In this document: in pieces, positions 10,657 to 20,731 of the stretch
Layout of the letters: each line of letters starts with the position of its first letter
Numbering within the stretch: position 1 is the first letter of the stretch
NCBI GenBank assembly: GCA_003194525.1
Contig: NBIV01000474.1
Coordinates: 1 to 34,253, forward strand
From: Gracilariopsis chorda
Lineage: Eukaryota; Rhodophyta; Florideophyceae; Gracilariales; Gracilariaceae
Direction: 5' to 3'
Length of the DNA: 34,253 nucleotides
The notes under the pieces: generated by a model
Told to the model about the DNA's origin: nothing
The model's input: the letters and a program-made list of their open reading frames with translations, nothing else
Database searches by the model: none
Position numbers and translations under genes: made by a program

Positions 10657-10747
10657 TGTGAGAGGAAAACTCTAACTCCCTTGGTTTACTGCGTGAGCTC
10701 GCACATCTCGCTCTTATGTACGTTTTATTCTCTAAAGCTGATTGACA
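10657..10747 (-). repeat. 5' LTR of copia-type element (91 bp)
   Basis: This is the second copy of the 91-bp direct repeat, followed by the target duplication CAGCA at 10748-10752. On the minus strand it runs TGTCAATCAGC to TTTTCCTCTCACA and leads straight into the primer-binding site, which identifies it as the upstream LTR. Confidence 0.85.
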
Positions 10748-13383
10748 CAGCACGCAGTGTTGCAAGCTGCGTAGAGCCGTGCTACACGTGGCGATGCAAA
10801 GCCAGCAGACGCAAATAGCGCTAAGACGTTGCAAACGCAGAACACTACGCGCGATAACCCCGTGCCCTTCATTTTAGGCGATTAGGGACAGAAGACTGCC
10901 TCAAGTCCCCGTGCGCAGCTCGCTCAGGACATGCTTGTAGAAAAGTGTGTAGGCATCTGCTCTTTTGTCTATGAGTGTACTATTGCATACAAATACCTGT
11001 AAGAACGGCAAGGCAGCCCCAAACTAGAACCATGTAAATTAATTAATGCAAACGCTCATCGTCCTTCGCAGAACGTGACACGTTTAAACCATTTGAGCGC
11101 CCCCAGGACAACATATTCCCTGCCCCGTCAAGTACAGTATCCTACCCGTTCTACTGTAGTAACTGAGCGGTTGGACTGCAATCTAAAACACTAATTTCAT
11201 GAACATCTTAGAAGCGTTACGCACAGTTAAAACATTGGACAGCATAAACACCAAAAAACCCGTGCCAAGGACCAAACACATCTGACAGTGGTGCTAAGCC
11301 CATAAAAGTGACAGGAAGTACCTCCGAGAACATCGGAACGATATCGAGGTTTTTAGGCATATTCAAGAACAACAGTAAGCCCATGTTATGACGTATACGC
11401 ATTCCGATGCTTTAGTTCTCAGTCAAGCTAGGCTCAACAACTTGAGGATGGTGTCGACCGTGCCCACGGTTACAATTTGTACGATTGAGCGTAATGTTGA
11501 GGCGCTTTTAGCGCCGAGGGGTTTTTTCATTTCCACCGACGCCATTGTCACTTGCCTTTGCCATGTAGCCCTTAATGGAGCTGCAAGTCGTGCCCGATGC
11601 GATGATCAACTGCAATAAAGTGAGATCTGAACACATGGGAAGTGCAACCCGCACTGGACCAATTGGTGAGGGTGTCACATGGGTTGGAGTTGCTGAGTAG
11701 TTAGTTTACTGATATATTATAGTATGTTAGATAGGTAGTGACACCCCGCTACTGTGGTGTGGGGTTTTTAACTAGAACCGGGCTCAACGTAAACCACGTA
11801 GCCAAATGCAACTGAGCCTGAGCCTTGCTCACTCTTAACGTGACTGCAGCGCTCCCTCACCATGGATGGTTAAGGGGTTTTTATTGGCTCAGCGTGATAC
11901 CAACTGGTTTCTACAGTCAATATCATGGTTTGGCTAAGACTATTCAGGCTTTTATAACCCGTGTGCACCGTACTACCAACACTACCAATTCGTTACGTTA
12001 AGCCCGCCTGGTTTTCTCGCGCCCCTAGGGGTTTTGTGCTCCCACACCCATTCGGTTACCCAACTCCCATCTTTCAGGTCGAGCTCAAAACCCGCTCCTC
12101 CCAAATGTTTTAAGAACAGACTAACCCAGTGGTACTTGACACCGGATTGGCTTTAGGTGTTTTGGCAGAGCAGTGGCTCCCTTCCAATGCGCCACGCCAT
12201 GGAGGCGGTATCTATGCCGAGTGCGACGGTCTATGGAGAAGCGCTCTCAAACCGGGGTGTGTGGGTTTTTGAACAGGTTTAGGCTCTGGAGTAATGCATT
12301 TGATGGACGCAGGGTTTTTGTCTCTGTGTTCTAGGATGTAACGTCATTGCCTTGAAAGCTGGTTACGATACTTCCTCCAGAAAAGCAGTAGTGCACGTTT
12401 ATCTGAGAGTGTAAGGGAATTCATAAACAGGTAACCGTTAACCAAGCGCCCAGTGCACTTCAAAACAACTTACCTGTGAAGTGCAGTATTTTAATTACTA
12501 TAGTACAAAACCCCGCCTGTTGCATTGCAATGCAGATGCACGGCTCTAGTAGTATTACAGGCTTTGGGTGGTGTGCATCATTGGTGGTGTGGCGTATACT
12601 AAATAAGGCTTTTAAAGCCCGACCCCCCTAGAACAACGTAAACTATTTGTCCTCAAGCAATTGCTCTTTCTGATAGCCCTTTTCTCTCAGTAAAGCCCCC
12701 TAAGCAGTTTTTGCGCGAAGGGAGATAATATGTCCTTACAAATGGAAAGTGCTTGGGTGGGTTTAATGCCTGTTGAAATTTCGAAGCAGATGTTAGCACT
12801 ACTGCACATTCGGTGAAGAGTTTGCTTTACGTGAGTTTGCATTACTGTGAGTAAAAGTATTAACTGAGGTATAAATGCGATTTGTTCTTGCAGACCACTC
12901 TACACGAAGTACAATGAACACCTGGGCATCCGAAATGTGCGTTAGCAGTTCTCACTGCACCTGATTTTTAGAAAAAAACCGCCCAAGTACTGCATTCACT
13001 CGTAGATCCGTGGAAAGGTTGTGCAGAAGAATTTCGTAAAAGTCCCTACGCTAAAACCTTTTGTTCGTATATTTACGTTTTGGCTTTAGTACAGGGTATT
13101 GGAGTAGACGTTTCGTTTGGAGGGTAGAAGCGGTGTGTTGCAGCGCAAACATATTCCAAATTTCCACCTCCCTTTCCGAAAACGTCTCTGTACGCTAACA
13201 GCTTAACTATAATGGGTTTCTAAGTACGCGACATTCGCCCGATGGTTGCAGTACGGTATTAGGCGAGGGGTCCAGTGCTTTCCTTCAGCACGATCCGGGG
13301 GTTTTACAGACTCTCAAAGCCCCACCCTGTCATGTGTAACATTGCCAAGCATCTAACGCCCTACTTGTAATTCAGGGGTTTTT
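10748..13383. other. Gene-poor region with motif repeats and weak coding fragments
   Basis: No convincing complete gene. One plus frame at 11298-11618 reads protein-like (for example RNVEALLAPRGFFIS) but has a TAA at 11376-11378 and ends at TAA. A short plus frame near 12620-12811 (MSLQMESAWVGLMPVEIS) is similar in quality. Two interleaved inverted repeats lie at 12427-12485: ACAGGTAA/TTACCTGT and TGCACTTC/GAAGTGCA. AGGGGTTTT-type motifs recur near 11514, 11873, 12027, 12308, 13297 and 13374. Confidence 0.4.
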
Positions 13384-14285
13384 TAAAATCCTGTCCCAAA
13401 TGAGAGGACACTCTCTACCATATTTCTTTCCAACGGAAACCCCGAAGACGATCCAGAGGGTTTCATATGGCGGTACTGCACTGTGATTGATACAAAATTT
13501 ATGGATCAAGAAGGCCTAATGTCGTTCGATGATGAAATGGTGTTTTCAGTGCGCTATGGTATTCATTTATCGTTACAGGGACCGAAAGAAGTGTAGGTGA
13601 TTGACATTGAGTGGGCTTTTAGTGTATTCTTCGGAGAGGGTCCATGAAACTCCTCGACTAGCCAGTGCAAGGTATCACTGCGTACCACGCTAATAGAAAA
13701 GAAAGACGACAAGCAGTCAAGTGCTTGCGGGAGAAGTCTTAAGGAAATGCTTCAGTATAACGTGGGTGCTATTCGCATAGGCTCCAGTGAGAGGCACTAG
13801 AGCTTGTGTGTTGTTGCTAGTGTTTCGGACTTGAAACGTCGATTTAGTTTGGACAATGCTTCAACGGGCGAACAATCCATACGGAGCTGCATATTTTGGC
13901 AGGATAAATCTAGGGGAAGCCCGCACTCGAAGCTTCATGGGAACAGGGGTTTTTACTTGCTGTGATTCTGGATATGGGTGGTGTCACTAGGTTTAGGCTG
14001 CCCAAACCCATTCAGCATGTTTCTGGAGGTTTAGTCTTGCAGGACGGAGTTGATTATGGTTGGCATATCGTGAACAACAGTCAGCTGTTTGCGCTGTTTA
14101 GGTCATTGTTCAGTACGAAGTGGAACAGAGCTTCGGCAAGGGAAGCGCCAGACAGGTTAGAGGACGCTGTAAATGTGAAGCTGGAACAATGCAAGGATGT
14201 ATACATGAAATGTAAAACCCGTATATGTGAAACAATGTGGGAACATGAATCATTGCAAACCACCAGTGTTTGGGTTTGGTTTTAG
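13384..14285 (+). pseudogene. Degraded unknown protein gene
   Basis: A single plus frame from 13387 to 13969 has good protein character, such as NPEDDPEGFIWRYC near 13440, VIDIEWAFSVFFGEGP near 13600 and VVASVSDLKRRFSLDN near 13815. It is interrupted by TAG (13594-13596), TGA (13645-13647) and TAG (13798-13800). Around 13945 the reading shifts to another frame that continues as an open 107-codon stretch to a TAG (14283-14285), with segments such as DGVDYGWHIVNN. I recognise no family. Either this is one decayed gene or some breaks are introns; I saw no clear GT-AG pairs that repair them. Confidence 0.4.
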
Positions 14286-14394
14286 TGCGGGAGTTTTATT
14301 AAAAGTGCATCGCACGGGGCAATTTTCACGATAGCGATCGCCTGCACACGCAAGGGGTTTTTAGTGTTGCAGACAAAGAAGAATCGGGAAATGT

Positions 14395-15120
14395 AAAAAA
14401 AAAAAAAAAAAAGGAAGAAGTCATGAAAAAAAATAAAAAAGAGCAGTAAATACAAAAAGATCAAAGAAATCCACAAAAAATTTGCAAAGCATTGGGAGGA
14501 GTGAGAAAAAAGTGCCGCGTATAGGCAAGTGTATTTGCGGATGTACGGTTGATGGGGATGTTTTCGGATGGTTGTGCGATTTGGCATGGTTGCGAAAGTG
14601 TGCAAAAGCGTGGGGGTGTGTGGGCGTGAGAGCAAGTGTGCAGGTGTGAAGGGAAGTATGCGCATGTACGCATGTGTAGGTGCATTGTAGAGCGTTTTAC
14701 GGGTGTGGGCGTGAACGAAGGAGTGTGTGGGGTTTTTGGAGAGTAGAAACCAAAAAACCAACGAACAATGGCAAAAACGACAAAAAAAAGGAAAATTATA
14801 GAAAAAAAAAAAATAGGGAAATATTTGAAAAAGGCCAAAAACAATCGAAAAAACGAAAATCAGGAAATGTTTGAAAAAAAAACATAAAAAAAGGGAATTT
14901 AAGGGGTTGGAGATTGTGCACAGAGGCACGCGTGCGCAAGAACAGACACGTGTATGGGCGTGTGCAGGTTTTAGGGGTTTGGGGTATTGTGTGGATGTGT
15001 AGCGAGACGGATGTAGAGAGGGATTTGTTATGGCAATGCGGTTTTTTAGGCGAAAGGAAAGAACGAAAAAAAAGAGAAAAAGCGCAATGGGGGTTTTTTA
15101 GGGGAAAGGAAAGATAAAAA
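14395..15120. repeat. Purine-rich / poly-A low-complexity tract
   Basis: The plus strand is strongly A/G-rich, with runs of up to about 17 A (near 14396-14412) and many AAAAAAG-type strings. The minus-strand open frames here are Phe-rich by-products of that bias and are not genes. The strand asymmetry covers about 700 bases. Confidence 0.7.
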
Positions 15121-15164
15121 AGGACAAGCAAAGGGTTTTCACGTCTATAGCTATAGAGACCAAT

Positions 15165-15445
15165 GTTTTTTTGGATTTACGAATGGGGGATGGTTTCGTG
15201 GACATTAGGTTTTCAGGTTTTCAGGTTTTGTAGGATTATAGGATTCTATAGATATAGGAGGATTTCAGGATTTACGAGATTTTCAGGTTTTCTGTGGTTT
15301 TGCGCGGTTTTCAAAGGGTTTTCAGTGGGGTTTTAGGATTGCGAAGGTTTTGCGTTGGGGTTTTATTGATAGAGTGGTTTTACGGTGGTTTTACGGTGGG
15401 TTTTCAGTTTATGGGTGGTTTCACGCGGGTAACAGTGGGGTTTCC
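15165..15445 (+). repeat. Degenerate GGTTTTCA / GGTTTTAC repeat
   Basis: The plus strand is G/T-rich with many near-copies of GGTTTTCAG, GGTTTTAC and GGGGTTTT in loose tandem. Unit spacing is irregular, so this is a degenerate tandem array and not a clean microsatellite. The open frame across it is compositional. Confidence 0.65.
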
Positions 15446-15529
15446 ACCCACGGCAACCGGCCGCTGCCACCTGGCACGAGCCACCCGCCCAGGCTTGTCC
15501 CGTGGCGTGTCACACGTATTACACACAAG

Positions 15530-15589
15530 TGAGACGCATCACACGCACATGACACGCAGCACACGCGGTGACACGCAGCACACGTACGG
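15530..15589 (+). repeat. Short tandem repeat, about 20-bp unit, three copies
   Basis: Three consecutive units of 20, 19 and 21 bases share the core TGACACGCAGCACACG: 15530-15549, 15550-15568 and 15569-15589. The first unit is the most diverged. Confidence 0.75.
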
Positions 15590-15674
15590 GATTGCAGCTG
15601 GCGCTTTACAACGCATTACACCGCCACTAATTGCTTTAAGAAGAGCAAAGCTGAGGTGGTTTGCCAAGTGAAAA

Positions 15675-15760
15675 TCGCTGCGGTAGCGCAGTGGGTACTG
15701 GCCATGCCCTCTGTGCTACCACACCGGTGATCATGGGTTCGATTCTCCACACACGCACAT
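15675..15760 (+). other. tRNA-like sequence (possible SINE head)
   Basis: A good RNA polymerase III A box (TAGCGCAGTGG, 15684-15694) and B box (GGTTCGATTC, 15736-15745) lie 41 bases apart, as in a tRNA gene. I cannot form a proper acceptor stem, D stem or full T stem, so this is a degenerate tRNA or the head of a tRNA-derived short interspersed element. A long hairpin follows directly. Confidence 0.45.
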
Positions 15761-15809
15761 TCTGCAGCATGCACTGGCCATGCACGCTGCGCAATATGTG
15801 CGTGTGTGG
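15747..15809. repeat. Long hairpin, 14-bp perfect arms
   Basis: CCACACACGCACAT (15747-15760) is the exact reverse complement of ATGTGCGTGTGTGG (15796-15809). The interior (15763-15790) is itself a near-palindrome centred on GGCC. The whole 63-base unit can fold into one long, slightly bulged hairpin. A run of G follows. Confidence 0.85.
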
Positions 15810-15981
15810 GGGGGGGAATGTTTTTCTCCCGTTGCCTTTTTCTACTCTAGGTTTTAGGGGTTTTTTAGTTTAATTAAATACATTAGTAGGTTGTACAGGT
15901 CTCTACGGACCGGGAACGATAGTCTATTATGTTGTAGGTGTGGATTGTCTATGGTACAGGCTACACTGAGGTTCCTCGGAA

Positions 15982-16000
15982 TGGGGGAAGCGTTCCCCCA
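15982..16000. repeat. Hairpin TGGGGGAA-GCG-TTCCCCCA
   Basis: An 8-bp perfect stem closes a 3-base loop. Almost identical hairpins occur at 33420-33438 and 33898-33914, so this is a dispersed family and not a unique site. Confidence 0.8.
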
Positions 16001-16188
16001 CTTCAAGCTATCACTAAACTGCGCTGGTGATAAACGTGTCACTTGAATGAGAGAAGAAGGCATGTAAAAAAACGTTACTGCAAGTACATGCGTACATCGA
16101 GATTTTGACCGTAGAGCAATGTACATCGTGCTGTCATGTGATGGAAGGGGTTTACAGGTAACGGCAGCGTAGAAACATATTACCTAAA

Positions 16189-16227
16189 GTACAGTGCGCT
16201 GCCTTTTTTATTGACAGCGCACTGTAC
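16189..16227. repeat. 13-bp inverted repeat
   Basis: GTACAGTGCGCTG (16189-16201) and CAGCGCACTGTAC (16215-16227) are perfect reverse complements around a 13-base T-rich spacer. The similarity continues outward imperfectly (TTACCTAAA versus TTACGTAAT in the same sense) to roughly 22-24 bp. It resembles the fold-back end of a miniature inverted-repeat element. Confidence 0.8.
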
Positions 16228-16675
16228 ATTACGTAACACCGCGCTCTCTGAAATTACACAGTCCATGTGGCACGTGCACCATCGTGTGCCCTAGACCACA
16301 TAGTACGCATTTTGCCTTACCTTTAGAGCTGACGGTGTGGGGTGGAAGGCCGAAAGGGGTTTCCAGGGGTTTTACAGCGTGTGTTTGAGTGACCTGTGTG
16401 GCTGTGTAGAGAAGACAGTTGCGCGCGTGGTGTCGATAAAGCGTGACGTACGCGTGCGTAAGGGAGTCACGACGCATCGCTGGTGTACCCACCTCCTTGG
16501 TGATCCCAGACGTGAGGGGAGGGATTTTAGTTTTGAAGCATTACCAAACCGGGTCTTGAAGTGCACAGAGCTGCCGTCATTCCCTTTCATCACCGCTATC
16601 CGAATAGGTGCATACGAAAACAACACACCGTCGCCAGTTTGTTCCGTATTCATCGCCGTCAGCTTGATACACAAC

Positions 16676-19605
16676 ATGAAGAGCGTTCTCTTCCATCACC
16701 TCGAATCCAACGATTCCTCACGCCGTGGGCTCGCAAAACCAGTCCGATCCGTGTACCGGAAGAAAGCTACATCCGCCGACACTGCCGCTTTGACGCACGA
16801 ACGTCCACCGACTGCAAAAGGCAGTACGAATGGCCCATCTGCACTTCGCACGGACCAACCTCCGCAGGGTTCCACAGCCGCTCAGGGTGTGACGAAAAAG
16901 CGAGGCGTTGCGGCGCCGTTAAACTCTCCCGTACGCCACCGTCAAGCATCACAGGGGCTTGCATCCAAAGCTCAGAGTACCTCCACAGCTAAGAAAGGCA
17001 ATGCTGTTCCAAAGGGCAACTCCCATCCGCAATCCGAAAGCCCAACCCGCATCCTGATCCCGAAGCTGAAAGCCCGAAGGGCAAATGCTGCAAGTGCGAG
17101 GGGAGGTGCTCCAAGGAATGTACGACCCTCCACTCATACCGCAGAATAGGTCACTGGGAACCCCGTAGTACCCGTTGGGGTCGTCGTTGAGAACGTGGAG
17201 GAGTTCTCGACGGAGGAAGTCGGAAAACAGGTATCAGAAGATGAACAGGAGGTGGAAGGTGTTGAGCAAGCTGGCATGAACTCATAATAATCTTTTATGA
17301 ATGTGGATTTAATCCTTTTGATGATGCTCGAGCAATAGAATGGCTACCGTTTGTATTAAGCAGTTTAGAAATAGTTTTAGCCACTTTTACTAATGTTAAG
17401 CTAATCATTAACGTTTATTCTGAGCCAGGATCAAACTCTTTTAATATTTAAAATCAGCAAAGAAAAAACTTGACCTGTAATATCATCTAAATGAATAGAA
17501 GCAAAAATTAAATTAAAACTTAATCAAATTAAATGAAATTTCATTCCCTATTAAGCCTAAAAAAAGCTTTGAACGTTGTTCAGGTAGTTGCAGAGACCCC
17601 AGAGGAAGGAAGTGGTTTAGACAACACGGAAGCGGTGCTGGATGTCGACGGAGTTGATGCTGAGCGGGGTTTGAACGAAGAAGAACACGAGGAGGAGGTC
17701 AGTCAAGATGTTACAGCCAGAGGGGAGGAGGGTGCTGAAGAAACACAGGTCGATCTTCGAGAAATGTTACAAAGGCAGGAGCGCACCTTGAAGAATAGGA
17801 ACAACGAATTGTTCCATGAAAGGGCTGACATCTTTCAAAGCCCACGTAACCGGGGTAACGCTGCGGCACTGCTCAGCATTCATTCACTTCAAGCCACGAT
17901 GGGTGACAATAGCAAGAAGCCTGATACTCCAGAGGGGTTGTGGAAAGGTTTGGTGGATCTTGCAGTAGCTCACGACCCCGGCTTCTTTTCCAGTGACGAC
18001 GCTCGTATGAAGAACTCAAATCGGTGTGTGGGAAAGGGTTCTGCGGCGTATTCCGGACTCAAAGTCAACCGGTACAACTGCCTTGACCTGAATGAAATCT
18101 ATACAGTTCGATATCGCACAAAGGAGCTGATGAATATGGCATCCGGATCCAGTTTCAAGCTGTTGCAGTCGATTGTGGGCCAGTTCCTGCGTTGGTGTAT
18201 TAGTTCCAAGCGATTGGGCCGCTACGATGGGTGGAAGGAAAGGGCACTTTTCAGACAACTGGCCAAATAAGACCTCGTCCAAGTGTTTGTGAACCATTTC
18301 ATTACCACCTCTTCGTCCTCAACTGTGGCATCGAAGTGCAACGCTCTTCATATTGTCACAAAATATGCGTCGCTTAGGTTAAATGACGATGCAACCCGTC
18401 TTCGGATCGCAAGAGTAGCTTTGTATCTAACAACCACCTTCAATGCGGCAAAGTGCAAGTACAGGGAAGACGCCAGACAGAAGCAGGATGCCGATCGCCG
18501 CGTCAAAGAGCACCGCATCGTAACCGAAAGCCAGATCAAGAAGGGTATTCGTCTGGCAAGGGCCGTTCTGGAAGACATCATTGACTCTTACTTTGAAAGG
18601 GCGGAGACGAAGGGGCCTGAGTCCACGGAGAGGATGTTGGCCAAGACGAGTGGACTTATCCAGAAGTGGTGCCTTAACTTTCTGGGCTTGCTGACTCTCA
18701 GCGGTGGTGGCCAGAGACCCCAAGCGTACGCACGTCTACAATGTCCATCCCGAAAAGTTTTAGAGGCAGTGTACGGAGACGATGAGCTTATCCAGGAAGT
18801 TGTCAGTGTGAAGACATTCAGAGAGAAGACCGCTCGTGCCCTCGACATACCGGATGTTGCATTCCCAGTCATCGTGCTTCCATACATTACGTTTCACGTG
18901 GACGTGATAAGGCCGATCCTAATCAGCAGCCGGCACGTTAAGCCCTCTGCTGTTTTCCGAAAGAACGAGCCACTTCTTCTCCATTCTCGAACAGGAGAAT
19001 ACATGACTCCCAGCAATGTGAGTCACTCCATCCGTGCATTCATGCGCGGCATAGACCCAAAGCTCACCAACGTCACGGCAATGAACCTGCGCGCAAGCTA
19101 CGCAACTTCCATGCTTCACAGATACCGACAAGGAATGTTTAAGGACAGCAAGTTGTCGGAGGACGAGTTCTTGGGGTTAGTAGCGAAGCAGATGAACACG
19201 TCAGTTGAGCAGTTGCGAGGTACTTACATGGCTGCATACTCCAAGGACTTCAAGCAGACGATGAAGCTGTTCACGAAGCACTTCAGCACTGTTATGAACG
19301 AAAAGGGTGACGAGAACGAAGGTTGTGTTGAGATAGAAGAAAGCGAAGATGATGATGATAAAGTGGATGTTGGGGAATCGCGTTTGAAGAGACGACGCGC
19401 TGAGCAACGTCGTAGATTACCGAAGGGCCTATTCGACTATGACAGTGAAAGTGATGGGGAAGTACCGTCCCCCAAGCGAAAGGTGAGGAGGAAGACCAAG
19501 GAGACAGTGGTGCTCGGTAGTGGAGGTTCCTCCAACGGTGGTTTCGATGGTGGGGACGACGCTGAAAACGTATTCCCTGACGAGGAAGAGGAGGAAGACG
19601 ATTGA
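16676..19605 (+). pseudogene. Crypton-like tyrosine recombinase, interrupted
   Basis: From an ATG at 16676 the gene reads as a basic Ser/Thr/Ala-rich N-terminus, an acidic region, a core-binding domain and a tyrosine-recombinase catalytic domain, ending at TGA (19603-19605). In the catalytic part (from 18283), LSGGGQRPQAY has the first catalytic Arg. NLRASYATSML resembles the box II Arg segment, though the His three residues before that Arg is Met. MNTSVEQLRGTYMAAY carries the likely nucleophilic Tyr. The tail is acidic and basic and nuclear-like. Lesions are a TAG (17147-17149), a mitochondrial DNA insertion at about 17285-17555 that also changes frame, and a TAA (18268-18270) inside the core-binding domain. 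Such enzymes cut and rejoin DNA for Crypton or DIRS-type elements. I found no element termini. Confidence 0.65.
17285..17555. other. Composite nuclear insertion of mitochondrial DNA (nad3, rns, nad4L pieces)
   Basis: Three organellar fragments sit side by side in A/T-rich DNA. Plus strand 17296-17340 encodes YECGFNPFDDAR, the hallmark of NADH dehydrogenase subunit 3. Minus strand 17420-17439 is AGAGTTTGATCCTGGCTCAG, the universal 5' end of small-subunit rRNA; the rRNA piece runs down to about 17345. Minus strand about 17455-17545 encodes HLDDITGQVF with flanking residues typical of NADH dehydrogenase subunit 4L. nad3 faces the other two, and nad4L breaks off just before the rRNA start, so the pieces were joined and not copied as one block. 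The base composition contrasts with both flanks, which read as recombinase coding sequence. Confidence 0.8.
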
Positions 19606-20011
19606 AGTTTGTAGGAATAGTATAGCAGCGCGGGTATATGGGAGAAGAGTACAGTCTCTAGAAACATGTGTTGCGTCACAATTTGGCGCTTAAGCCCACA
19701 TAAAATGTGGGTGCAAGTGGCCGGCGGGGTACACTGCGTACCTACGGAGACACCATGTCCGCGGTTTACATATCGGATTGTAGCTAGCATTACACTAGAT
19801 GTTGACATCCGTGTGGGTTGCAGTCCCTTTCTAGAGCCATGCCGTAGTGCAGAACAATCCGGGTGACGTGTAGTCATCAGGGGGGTGAAAACCATGTCAT
19901 TCTTCGACACGATAGCATAACTGTCCACGTGAAACTGAAAACAGTAGCGGCGTTAAACCAAATGGGCTTGAATAAATTTTCAATCGTCCTCAGGAAACCT
20001 TGTAGCGGTGT
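19606..20011. other. Intergenic spacer between convergent genes
   Basis: Roughly 400 bases lie between the recombinase TGA and the TAA of the opposite-strand gene. I see no RNA gene, repeat or credible ORF here. Confidence 0.5.
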
Positions 20012-20731
20012 TTACTCCGAACGCTCGCCCTCGCTCTCTTCAGACTCCGTTGCACTACTTGACTGGCTTGAACTCAAGAAGTCACTGCCCTGTTCTTTCT
20101 CTGCTTCCCATACTTCTCCAATGCCCAGTGGAAATGGCAATGGCGTTCCCAATACGTACTCAAAGAATTCGTAAGGCACGTTCTCAATAAAGTGTCGGTC
20201 ATCCCCTTGAAGTCCCATCACATGTACCCCATCCTCTGGAGCATCAGCATCATCAGGGTTACCATCTCCCACGCTAGCGTGTCGTAGTTTGAAAACCGGT
20301 GTTTTCCGATAAGCGTCCAGGATTCCATCAGTGCCCAACCGAAGGTTTGAATCAAACTTCACCAATTTCAAGCGCGTCTCGGTGTTCAAGGGGACATTGA
20401 CAACCGAAGGGATGGTCCCAACTACCCCGAGGTCTTGTTGCTCATCATTAGTAAGGAACTCGTTCCAATCGACGTAGCTTGCCTTCGACCTGTAGCCGCG
20501 CTCAAGAAAATCCGTGTAGTTAGCATACTCGTCCAGGTCAGGGGAGTGGTACGATGCTGGTCTTTTCATGAAAACCAACTTGTCCTCGCCAGTTAACGTC
20601 ACATGCACGGCATGAATAAACACCACAACATCTTCCTTAGGGTGCGATCCTAGACGCACCAGGCATGTACTCGGGACGACGATGCTACATCCCATCGTTA
20701 GATACAATGTTTGCACTCGCTTCCTGGGCGT
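20012..20731 (-). pseudogene. C-terminal half of unidentified gene, cut by gypsy insertion
   Basis: The minus frame enters from the LTR junction and runs to a TAA (20012-20014), about 238 codons of host sequence. It starts TPRKRVQTLYLTMGC and contains VVVFIHAVHVTLTGEDKLVF and an acidic Ser/Glu-rich tail (SSSATESEESEGERSE). In the frame across the target site, codons from 31695-31736 lead into this piece, so the chromovirus split one gene. I recognise no domain; the tail resembles those of nuclear proteins. The open frame that continues into the LTR (to 21022) is chance. The gene is convergent with the recombinase, 406 bases away. Confidence 0.65.

Larger units (their letters stand above)
8264..10747 (-). 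mobile_element. Ty1/copia-type LTR retrotransposon, short-LTR, gag-protease only
   Basis: The element is defined by structure. Direct repeats of 91 bp lie at 8264-8354 and 10657-10747, each starting TGTGAGAGGA and ending in ACA. They are flanked by a perfect 5-bp target duplication CAGCA (8259-8263 and 10748-10752). A primer-binding site directly abuts the right-hand LTR. Reading the minus strand, a Gag-like frame and then a copia-type protease follow. The 2302-bp interior is far shorter than an autonomous copia element (about 4-5 kb), and I find no reverse transcriptase or RNase H motif. It therefore looks like a non-autonomous element of the LTR-plus-gag kind, or an internal deletion derivative. 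The LTRs differ at 18 of 91 positions by my alignment, so the insertion is old. Confidence 0.85.

Noticed and set aside
14282..15131. Phe-rich minus-strand open frames
   Set aside because: They are complements of poly-A/purine-rich DNA; residue composition follows the repeat and no domain is visible.
17420..17439. Functional rRNA gene or PCR-primer contamination
   Set aside because: The primer-like stretch continues into degenerate rRNA and is flanked by nad3 and nad4L pieces, so a mitochondrial insertion explains it better; far too short to be a working rRNA.
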